From: Channallabes apus
Taxonomy: Eukaryota; Chordata; Actinopteri; Siluriformes; Clariidae
DNA: 64,000 nt
Direction of reading: 5' to 3'
Assembly (NCBI GenBank): GCA_030522415.1
Contig: CM060107.1
Location: 20,592,553 to 20,656,552 of the forward strand
Shown here: one piece after another, positions 54,279 through 64,000 of the stretch
Layout of the letters: every line of letters begins with the position of its first letter
Numbering within the stretch: position 1 is the first letter of the stretch
The notes under the pieces: generated by a model
Database searches by the model: none
Told to the model about the DNA's origin: nothing
The model's input: the letters and a program-made list of their open reading frames with translations, nothing else
Translations under genes and position numbers: made by a program

Positions 54279-56096
54279 AAATGCTTTAAATGCAAATCCA
54301 ATCTCCCTGTCCTGTATGATCAGCAGCATCCTGCTCCTCAGTTGCACATGAATCGAGTGGTTCATGTTATCTTGTTGCCATGCCGTTTGTGTGGATTGTT
54401 ATAGTGAGACTGCCACATCGTCTAATCTGCCCTGTGCCGTGGTCACGTTGGCCAGAATCAGACTGGATTAGTCATTGTGACCTTGCGAGAGCAGGAAAGT
54501 GCTGCAACGCTCCGGGCTGTTGTCCGGTAGCCCCGCATGGGAGAAGGCAGGGTTCTCCATCTGTCCTTCCTGGTGCTTACATTTGGCCTCAGATCACCAG
54601 ATGAGACCAGAGCTTGAGTGAGGCAAAGAGAAATTAGGGCATGCTTTTGTTTTCTCTGGTGTCTTTCCTGGAGATTCTGGTACACACCATTTGTCACTTC
54701 TGTCTTCCATGTTGTTAACAGAAAACTCTGCTTTTCCCCAATTATGCTGTGGTTTCAAAATATTTTTGGAAAACAAGCCCTGATGTGCTTGACTAGACTT
54801 AACAAATTTCATAGTGTGTGGTGCAGGATGACTTTCCAAGACCTACCATGCTGGCGCTCTGGTTTTGACCACAGTCTAAAGAGATGAGTTGTAGTCTGAT
54901 TGGTGTTTTCCAGATAAATCTAATTTAAGATTCCATCTAGCACTGGAGCTTGGTGGTTTCCCTGCACTGTCCTCTTCTACTGTACTTATACATTACTGTA
55001 AAAGAAGTGCTTCAGTTTAGCGATAGTGCTTCTCAAACCAGTCCCCTAAAAGGATTCGCATTTTCATTCAGTATTTGCGAATATCAGAAAGAATTAAGTC
55101 TATGCAGATTTTCTTTTATGCTCATGGAGTGTACTGTACCTGCACTTATGCTTACTGTAAGTGTCTTCCTATAGATGATACAATTCCATATCTTGTTTTT
55201 CAACATCATTAAGTTTTGTGCTTTTTAAGGAGCTTCTTAATTCAGCGGGTTACAGTCAAGTGTAAAAGTTTGAAAATTCAGTAGCATAGATCTCACAGGT
55301 AATTCTGTCTCTATTAATATATTACTAAGACGATATACGCTTGGTTGACTTTTGCCTCATCCTTTGAATCATCATCTTCTCGCAGATAAAAATCGTGTTG
55401 CGTAATATAAACAATCTGAAGATTTAAGTTTAAAAAACATTGAACATCATACTTGTAGTAGTCAGTAGCCAGTCTACTCCTTAGGAAACCCCAAAACCAC
55501 CCTTATTGCTCTACTGCAGATCTCTAGTGTTGTTATAATCTGGGAGCTTGGAGGAATAAAACGAGGATGTATAGCTCGAGGACCGTGGGTGTGTTGTGAC
55601 TGACACTTCGGCTATGCACATCTCCCTGTATTCACGATGTCTATTCCTGTCCATGTCCTCGCCTATACATGCATATAGCACATGGTGGCCAATTACACTG
55701 GACAAATGTCACACACTAGGCATGATAAATCGACAAACCTTACTTCTGTGGCACTTTTAAAAAACAGCATGTGTGTGCATGAGTGCAGATCGTAGTTTAC
55801 TGAATGATTGGCTCCTGGTGTATACTGTAGATCAGTTTATATGCTGTAGATGTACAGTATGTATGTATGTAATATAGTATGCCATGCTGATCTCTGGTCT
55901 CATGCAATGCTGCAGTCATTATGTGATTAAAATCCTACAGCATGACTCTAATCTCCCATGCTTCCATAAAATCTCTCTCAAACAGATCACGAGGGTGCAG
56001 CGACACAAATTCCACAGTTTATTCTTAAATGCCTAAGAATAAAAGTCTCTATATAATTTTCCCCAGTCAAATCAGTCACATATGGGGAAAAAATAT

Positions 56097-56100
<4 letters not shown>

Positions 56101-56155
<55 letters not shown>

Positions 56156-56222
56156 TTTTTTTTATTTTTTTTTATTTATTTATTTTTTTATTTTATTTTA
56201 TTTTTTTTTATTTTTTTTATTT
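56101..56222. repeat. TA array followed by T-rich tract
   Basis: (TA)n at about 56103-56151, then T-rich TTTA/TTTTA repeats. Confidence 0.95.
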
Positions 56223-56330
56223 ATCCTTTATTTAACCAGGAAAAGCCCATTGAGATTAAAAATCTCTTTTGCAAGGGAGACCTGGCCAAGATAGGCAGCA
56301 AATTACATCACATTACATACATCCAAAAAT
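56218..56330 (+). repeat. dispersed fish repeat (TTTATTTAACCAGG type)
   Basis: CCTTTATTTAACCAGGAAAA, CCATTGAGATTAAAAATCTC and GGGAGACCTGGCCAAGATAG are a familiar fish repeat sequence, possibly a LINE 3' end read in reverse. It lies in brsk2 intron 1 after a long AT tract. Confidence 0.55.
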
Positions 56331-58270
56331 AAATAAATAAATAAAAATAAATTATTAGAAACAATTTAAACGCCAAATTTTGCACTTACAATGAAATCTC
56401 AATCAGAAACATTGACATATGAGGGAGTCCAACTCAAAACATCTCATTTTTAACTTATATTAATATATATATATATATTTTTTTTTTATATATATATATA
56501 TATATATAGTGGACAGAAATGGAAACCAACGTCAGCTTGCTTATTGTATGAGAAAGTGCTTGACACGCTGTGGATCTGTTGTCTTGTAATCTGTCAGTTG
56601 CTAGGTAATAATTTTAAGTCCATTTTCAGCATACCTACAGTGAATGTTGGTTTAATCACAGGTTGCTTCAAACGAGTACAATCGACCAGCCACTTGTTGT
56701 TGACCTTAATGTTGACCTGGAAATTTATTTATTTATTTTTTGGCTCAGCTTTACCATATAGCATTATATTTCTGCCAGTTTATTTTCTCTCTTACAGTAT
56801 AATTCACACTTACTGTAGCTCAGTCCTGCTCACGTTTTGACTGCTTTGACTGTACTGTATGTGCACCTGTAAAAATATACACTATGCCCGATGTATTTGT
56901 GTTCAAATTCAGGTGTTCAGGTACTTACAGTAAATTCATTCTGATTGAGCATGAGAACATTTAACCGTTTGTGAGCAGAGTTTATTCATTTTGCTTTTGG
57001 ATTCTCAGTGAATCTGAGGATAAATGTATTTGTTTAGTGCGCACAATTTGCACATTTTTAAAAACGAAGAAGAATAAATTGCCTGAGAGGGTCATGTTTG
57101 AGGACGGATATGTTTTTTTTTTCTTTTTTCTTTTTTCCTGTATGCATAACCTTGGACAATAAGAATGAATTAGAGTTTATTCACATTACAAAAAATCCTG
57201 TTTACCTTTCTCAGCAAATTAACGTCATATTATTGTTTCGGGCGGATTCATTCATGCTTATCTAAGCCTATATAACGTATCTATAATTATAGCATTAACC
57301 AGCACAAGCACTTCAGCGAGCCTTGTCTAAGCACCAACAGCACAAAATGACAACTTCTCTTTTCGCCACTCTTGTATTTTCCCCTTTTCCCCTGTCCATG
57401 TGCAGCGGCGCTTGTAGGAAGGGTTTATTGAGTCCTGCATGGCTGGTTTTTGCTCGTGCTGGATCTGAAGCTCGGATACAGTGGCTGTGCTTCAGTGCAG
57501 GAGATTCTGCAGGAGGCTCCCTCAAGAGCAATTAACCCCATTTGGATCTCGGAAGAGTAAAGCCTCCCTCAGTCGCATGTGACAACTTTGTTTGTCTAGA
57601 CACTAGACAGTTGATTTGGGAAAGTTGGTGCTTTGATATAATTGAAGAAATGAAAAAAGGCAAAACATTGTGGCCGTTTTATTTGTTATAATAATAGGCT
57701 TTTTTGGCAACTTTGTCACATTTTACAATCCAAATGTGGATTATGTTATTGGTTAAGATATATAGACCATATGTTTATGGTTAAGAGTCTTGCTCAACAG
57801 TCCAACAGCTTGGTTTGTGCTGAGGCTTGAATCCATGACCTTCTGATCAGTAACCCAGATCCTTATTAATGAGACACCGATACCCGTTTCTGTAGAAACA
57901 TCTCATTCTCTGGAGATCGTCTAACCGACATGCAAGATGAATAATAATTAGATCACAGACATTGTTTTTAATAAATAGAAATGTATTGTTCAAGTGAGGA
58001 GACGTTTATGTGATGTCTATAGAAGGAGTCTTCGGTATCATAGACAGGAAATCCTTTAGTTTTTAGGATACTTTTTGGGTTCTCAGGAACATACTGTAAA
58101 AGGTGTGAATTTAGTTTTTATGTATTTTGAAATTGAAAAAAAAAAATGATTTGGAGGCTTTGAACATGTACTGTAGCTGCTATATTATAATTGATAACAT
58201 AAATGATTTTTTTCTTGTGGACTTTTCAAAACTTTTTTAAAAAATTATGCAACACAGTAATACATTTTTT

Positions 58271-58555
58271 CGATTCCCGTGCGTGTGCATGGAGTTTGCA
58301 TGTTCTCCCTGTGCTTGGTGGGTTTCCTCCGGGTACTCCGGTTTCCTCCCACAGTCCAAAGATATGCAGGTTAGGCTAATTGGCATTCCTAAATCGCCCG
58401 TAGTGTGTGAATAAGTGTGTATGTGTGTGTGCCCTGCAATGGATTGGCACCCTGTCCAGGGTGTATCCCGCCTCGTGCTCTAAGCTTCCTGGGATAGGCT
58501 CCAGGCCCCCGCGACCCTGTGTACAGGATAAAGAAGATGAGTGAGTGAGTGAGTG
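58271..58555 (+). mobile_element. tRNA-derived SINE, 5'-truncated, with perfect 15-bp target duplication
   Basis: Starts within the B box (CGATTCCC) and runs through the full body to AGGATAAAGAAGATGAGTGA plus further GAGT repeats. AGTAATACATTTTTT occurs at 58256-58270 and again at 58556-58570, an exact target duplication. It is the least diverged copy in the window and lies in brsk2 intron 1. Confidence 0.9.
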
Positions 58556-58976
58556 AGTAATACATTTTTTTAAAGTATAATTAAATTGTGGTAATAATTT
58601 CAATAAAACACTTTGGGATGTGCTCTTAAAGAAAAATATTCAGCTCTGGTAATGTTGGGCCATGTCACACCACATTGTCAGTGATTAATTTCCTATCATT
58701 TACAGTACTCTGTTCCTCATGTCATCATGATTTTGGCCAATTCTTAAAAAAAAAATAGTACTTTTTAAAAAATTTATTAAATGCTTATGTTTCTTGTTTT
58801 AAAAGTTCACACACCTACCTAAAATATTGTGAATTGTACAGTACAAAGTAATATAGTATGCTACAAAATATACAGTACTGATATGAAAAGATGAAAAAAT
58901 ATTACCTTGTTGTCATTTCTCCTGAAAGAAACGAACATAAACACTATTAGCGTGTTACCATGGTATGCGTGATGTA

Positions 58977-60597
58977 CAGTGGTGTGAAAAACTATTTGCC
59001 CCCTTCCTGATTTCTTATTCTTTTGCATGTTTGTCACACTTAAATGTTTCTGCTCATCAAAAACCGTTAACTATTAGTCAAAGATAACATAATTGAACAC
59101 AAAATGCAGTTTTTAAATGAAGGTTTACGTTATTAAGGGAGAAAAAAAACTCCAAATCTACATGGCCCTGTGTGAAAAAGTGATTGCCCCCCTTGTTAAA
59201 AAATAACTTAACTGTGGTTTATCACACCTGAGTTCAATTTCTGTAGTCACCCCCAGGCCTGATTACTGCCACACCTGTTTCAATCAAGAAATCACTTAAA
59301 TAGGAGCTACCTGACACAGAGAAGTAGACCAAAAGCACCTGAAAAGCTAGACATCATGCCAAGATCCAAAGAAACTCAGGAACAAAAGTAATTGAGATCT
59401 ATCAGCCTGGTAAAGGTTATAAAGCCATTTCTAAAGCTTTGGGACTCCAGCGAACCACAGTGAGAGCCATTATCCACAAATGGCAAAAACATGGAACAGT
59501 GGTGAACCTTCCCAGGAGTGGCCGGCCGACCAAAATTACCCCAAGAGCACAGAGACGACTCATCCGAGAGGCCACAAAAGACCCCAGGACAACATCTAAA
59601 GAACTGCAGGCCTCACTTGCCTCAATTAAGGTCAGTGTTCACGACTCCACCATAAGAAAGAGACTGGGCAAAAACGGCCTGCATGGCAGATTTCCAAGGC
59701 GCAAACCACTTTTAAGCAAAAAGAACATTAAGGCTCGTCTCAATTTTGCTAAAAAACATCTCAATGATTGCCAAGACTTTTGGGAAAATACCTTGTGGAC
59801 CGACGAGACAAAAGTTGAACTTTTTGGAAGGTGCGTGTCCCGTTACATCTGGCGTAAAAGTAACACAGCATTTCAGAAAAAGAACATCATACCAACAGTA
59901 AAATATGGTGGTGGTAGTGTGATGGTCTGGGGTTGTTTTGCTGCTTCAGGACCTGGAAGGCTTGCTGTGATAGATGGAACCATGAATTCTACTGTCTACC
60001 AAAAAATCCTGAAGGAGAATGTCCGGCCATCTGTTCGTCAACTCAAGCTGAAGCGATCTTGGGTGCTGCAGCAGGACAATGACCCAAAACACACCAGCAA
60101 ATCCACCTCTGAATGGCTGAAGAAAAACAAAATGAAGACTTTGGAGTGGCCTAGTCAAAGTCCTGACCTGAATCCTATTGAGATGTTGTGGCATGACCTT
60201 AAATAGGCGGTTCATGCTAGAAAACCCTCAAATAAAGCTGAATTACAACAATTCTGCAAAGATGAGTGGGCCAAAATTCCTCCAGAGCGCTGTAAAAGAC
60301 TCGTTGCAAGTTATCGCAAACGCTTGATTGCAGTTATTGCTGCTAAGGATGGCCCAACCAGTTATTAGGTTCAGGGGGCAATTACTTTTTCACACAGGGC
60401 CAGGTAGGTTTGGATTTTTTTTCTCCCTAAATAATAAAACCCCTCATTTAAAAACTGCATTTTGTGTTTACTTGTGTTATCTTTGACTAATAGTTAAATG
60501 TGTTTGATGATCAGAAACATTTTGTGTGACAAACATGCAAAAGAATAAGAAATCAGGAGGGGGGGCAAATAGTTTTTCACACCACTGTAAGTGTTCG
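58977..60597 (+). mobile_element. Tc1-type DNA transposon, full length, dead
   Basis: The ends are near-identical inverted repeats starting CAGTGGTGTGAAAAACTATT, similar for roughly 200 bases, with TA duplication at 58975-58976 and 60598-60599. The length of 1621 bp is normal for fish Tc1. It carries one transposase frame with two lesions. High end similarity suggests a young insertion. It lies in brsk2 intron 1. Confidence 0.95.
59356..60368 (+). pseudogene. Tc1 transposase with early frame break and internal stop
   Basis: The frame starts ATG CCA AGA TCC at 59356 but meets TAA after 11 codons, where a short deletion appears to have removed about 10 bases. The main frame from 59439 holds paired helix-turn-helix DNA-binding domains (GLQRTTVRAIIHKW, PRSGRPTKI) and the catalytic DD34E triad in WTDETKVELFG, QQDNDPKHTS and SPDLNPIEMLW. 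A TAG at 60204-60206 replaces an expected Lys codon; the frame then continues to TAG 60366-60368. Transposition in cis is therefore not expected. Confidence 0.92.
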
Positions 60598-60957
60598 AAG
60601 TGTGTGCAGACAGCGTTCACATTGTTCTCTACCCAGATTCCCGAAACAAAGATTGCCGCAGGCTCCTGCAAAAGGACACTTATAATGTTTTGTGATGACA
60701 CAGTACACTACCAGAATGGCGGGATTTTCTAACAATAGACAGAATAATTGTGTCACTTGGTGCTGTCCTGTTAAATTCCCCTTGGAATTGTTCTGCCACC
60801 TTTTTCAAATTCTCCATTCATGATTACTTCCATATGATCGGAAATGATAGTTAACTATAAATACTTTTACTAAGACCGACACAACTTCCTTTTCATTACT
60901 GGGAACGCGTGAGTTTCACTACTGTATATTTTAGCACATACCGTATAAACGTACTAT

Positions 60958-60987
60958 AACATATATATATATATATATATATATATA
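60958..60987. repeat. AT dinucleotide repeat
   Basis: About 14 AT units, flanked on both sides by ACCGTATAA. Confidence 0.9.
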
Positions 60988-62974
60988 CCGTATAACCGGG
61001 ACCTACAATAGTTGTTAATCCGTAACAAAAGCAAAAAGCGCTTATTTCCTTATAAATTTATCACTAAAATATTTATTTGTAATCATCCCAATTTTGGCCA
61101 AAGAGTGTCAAAGCCACAATAGGCAACTTTAATAGGCATTATTTGTTGCATAAGAGAACTGTCAGTAAAGGTATATTTCATTATATCAGTATCGCCTCAT
61201 GTCACGTTCCTGCGTTTGACAGGAAAATTAAAGTTTTTTTTACCCCTTAACTTTTCCTGACAGTTAAATTACAACATCTGTGTAATTTAACTGTCGAGTC
61301 GGAGACTCCCAGCACTATTTATATTAGACCAATCAGTGGGTATATTTTTGCATATATATCTATATTTTTTTTACCTATATTGTCCCTGGTTATGGTTATG
61401 AAAGAAATTTGATCTAGATTTAAAAAAACAAAAAACACCAGGCGTTCAGCCAAAAGAAGAAAAAGAAAAGAACTGAACAACAGGTTTGTTTCAGAAAGCT
61501 CAGACTCTCGGTTTCAGCTCCTTGCCTCGGCATGGAAGCAGTTTTGTAATTTGACTATGAGTAATAACTGCCGATCACCGAGTCGGATCAATAAAACCTC
61601 TTACAGCTGTTGCAGCGGTACAGATCCATACCATTTCATTTCGGACTGAATGATGATGAATGCACTGGGGAGAAATCGGTACTCTCAGGTGGTTTGGACA
61701 GCTCTAGTGAACTGATGTGGAAGACGAGGCAAGAGAAAGTCTATTCTTTTTGAGTTCACGGTCCGTTCAGGCGTTAAGGTTCCTGTAGTCATTATTTTCC
61801 TTGATGTTCATTTGCAAGGCAATCAACAAAGAGCATTCATATTCCGCTCATGGCATGCGAGGCTCCTAATTTATTAGCCGACGTGAGCTGCGGTGAATGA
61901 TGTAACGTTGTGTCTGGGTGAAGCGCGTGCTTGCTGACATGCTAGCTTTCCAGGCAGTGACGGACCTTCGTCTGGCTTCAGCAGCTCAGCTTGGGGTGTT
62001 AGATGGAGCTGAATAAATTCCAACTTGTTGAAATACTGGTTTTGAAAGTAAAGATTTGAGCTTAAATACCCCTTTGAGACACTGATATCTGAATGCTGAA
62101 GGCTTTATTCTGGGTTCTGTAATGCGCTACAGCTACATCAGGTCTGTAAGAAAACACGAATTAAACAAAATAACAAAATAAACATCCCTGTAAATGTATA
62201 GGTACATTGATGCAAAAAAAGTGTGAGAATTGAGCTGTTGAATAGGAAGCATGCAACAGTAAACAGTATACTGCACCGCTTTTGTATGAAACTTGTGCTT
62301 GGTTTTTGTGTTTTATTCTATGCTTCGGTGATTTACAGAGGTGGCAATGGTGGTAATGAAATACAACTATGACTACTACATTTGTTTGTATCTATTTTAC
62401 TCTCTACATTTTAAATAGAGACCCGTTACTTTGCAGCTGAAGATCACACAGAACTGCATTGATTTTCTAATCTAATACGCTGTCACTCGCCCCATAACAT
62501 GACTGAGACACACCCCACATGGGAAGGACGGGAACAGAACAGTTCCACCAATCCTTGTTTATAGAAATGACTGGCAGGTCATTATGAAAGTGCAGATTAG
62601 TTAACACTCCAAAGTGATGGATGGTTACCTGGGCAATGGGACCGCCCACTTGGTCTCTGAGCTTCGGATTCTTCTGGCTTCTTTTTCTTGTTTCAAATTG
62701 TCTCAAATTGGTGGACTTGTTATGGAAAGCGATCTGGCTAACATACTGAGCAAAAGAATTGTCAACTCTTACGCATTTGGTTAACAAAGTTGTTTTTTTT
62801 ATAACAAGCGTATAATTATAATATTCTGGCATGTTAACCTTATTGTATTCTGTATGCTTGTTGTACGACCATGTTTACTTGCATTATACAGAATAGCAAT
62901 GGAACCAACTAGCTAGTTAGGTTGTGGAAGTACTGAAAGGCATTAACAATGCTAAAATTATTTGTTTATGCTGA

Positions 62975-63228
62975 ACACAGGGTTTTGGGGGGCCTGGAGC
63001 TTATCGAGTACAAGGCGGGGTACACCCTTAATGGGGTGCCAATCCATCACAGGGCACACACACTCACTCACACTATGGGCAATTTCGGAACACCAGTTAG
63101 GCTAATCTGCATGTTTTTGGGCTGTGAGAGGAAACCCGAGCACCAGGGGGAAACCCAACAAGAATGGGAAGAACATGAAATCTGGATTCGGGAAAACGGA
63201 AATCAAACCAGACACCTGGGGGTGTCTA
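62975..63228 (-). mobile_element. tRNA-derived SINE (Rex3-tail type), diverged
   Basis: Reverse-strand copy with GGGGGGCCTGGAGC, GGTGCCAATCCATCACAGGG and CTGCATGTTTTTGGGCTGTG in family order. The head is decayed. Confidence 0.7.
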
Positions 63229-63465
63229 AAATACTTCAAAATAATGTTCATCAGTAACTAAGTCCAACAGATATCTAGAAAAAATTGTTTATTTGTGTAT
63301 CACTTGTACTTTTCTGCTTAAAGTATTTTTAAAGCATGGACTTACTAATTCTACTTGAGTAAAAAAAAAAACAAAAAAAAAAACTAAGTGGTACTTCTAT
63401 TTGTAGTGGAGTACATTTTTATGCAAATACCTGTACTCTTATTTAAGCACTTAGTTGAATAGAAT

Positions 63466-63668
63466 GTACCATCCATCCATCTAGGAATTTTTGTAGTCCA
63501 ACTAGGGACTGTAAAGGCCAATGGTGACCCCTGCATGTGTTTGGACTTTGGGGGAGGAAACCAGATTACCCAGAGGAAACCCACCAAGCATGGGTAGAAC
63601 ATGCAAACTCCATGCACACAGACCCAAGGCGGGAATCGAATCCCGGACCTGGAGGTGCCACAGCCATC
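63466..63668 (-). mobile_element. tRNA-derived SINE (Rex3-tail type), 5' part with short tail
   Basis: Contains the TTTGGACTTTGGGGGAGG body, the B box complement GGGAATCGAATCCC and GGACCTGGAGGTGCC. A CCATCCATC stretch at its low end marks the tail. It shares a diverged middle with the copy at 41997-42290, suggesting a subfamily. Confidence 0.7.
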
Positions 63669-64000
63669 CATGTCCAGGAGGCCAAGAGAGTGTCATTTTC
63701 TGTGCAGTCTGTGTTACTCCTTTCCTACGTACACTAGCCAGTCCTAAGCATCCATAAGCTTGTGTGCTCAGAAGGAGGTAGATGCTCTGTACCATGAAGG
63801 ATCTGTTCTGCAGGCCGATGTAGGCAGATCATAGCTGAAGGTCTGAACGTTTGATTGCTGAGTGTCTCTGCTGTACATCTGAAGCAGCAGGCAAGAGAGG
63901 ATGCAGTGAGAGTCAGGTGAAGTGTGAAGACTCCACCCTGCTGCTCTAACATGTCTGGACTGTGTTATGCTTCAGAGATTAGACATGAGTGGGGATTGTG

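Larger units (their letters stand above)
53937..64000 (+). other. brsk2: brsk2 intron 1 (5' part)
   Basis: From the donor at 53937 to the window end no further brsk2 exon was recognised. The intron carries simple repeats, a Pro-rich-free AT-rich background, a Tc1 transposon at 58977-60597, SINEs at 58271, 62975 and 63466, and a dispersed repeat at 56218. Stretches 54300-55990, 56560-58255 and 60620-62970 show no gene or recognisable family. Confidence 0.7.

Overview
The window is vertebrate nuclear DNA from a teleost fish. Genes are split by GT-AG introns, both main genes are close to their fish orthologues, and the intervening DNA is full of fish-type repeats: Rex3 (RTE), L2-like LINEs, a LINE with a restriction-like endonuclease, Tc1/mariner copies, a hAT foldback and tRNA-derived SINEs. 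The repeat mix resembles ostariophysans, perhaps catfish, but the species cannot be fixed from the sequence alone.

Layout. (1) 1-12.7 kb: tsg101 (ESCRT-I) on the + strand from its second coding exon to the stop codon and 3' UTR. The exon with the start codon lies upstream of the window. Its introns hold a Tc1-like element with a nested LINE, a second Tc1-like element and a hAT-like foldback element. (2) 12.9-20.8 kb: ldha (lactate dehydrogenase A) on the - strand, tail to tail with tsg101, with seven coding exons, a non-coding first exon, a TATA promoter and nearby hypoxia-response-like motifs. A 200-N assembly gap lies in its first intron. (3) 21-53 kb: a gene-poor interval in which no cellular gene was recognised. 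It contains an almost uninterrupted Rex3 element with a 12-bp target duplication, a rearranged L2-like LINE, a decayed endonuclease LINE, a two-element Tc1-like block, several SINE copies and two AT-rich stretches that look like candidate conserved enhancers. (4) 53.3-64 kb: the CCAAT-rich promoter, 5' UTR and first coding exon of brsk2 (BR serine/threonine kinase 2) on the + strand. The rest of the window is its first intron, carrying a full Tc1 transposon with a dead transposase and more SINEs.

The three cellular genes do not form a pathway. The tsg101/ldha neighbourhood matches the known vertebrate arrangement in which TSG101 lies next to the LDHA/LDHC genes. The most informative signals are transposon histories readable at single-base level: target duplications, an empty site recovered from a paralogue, a permuted LINE, and a tRNA-type SINE whose 3' end resembles the Rex3 tail. 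No new protein system was found.
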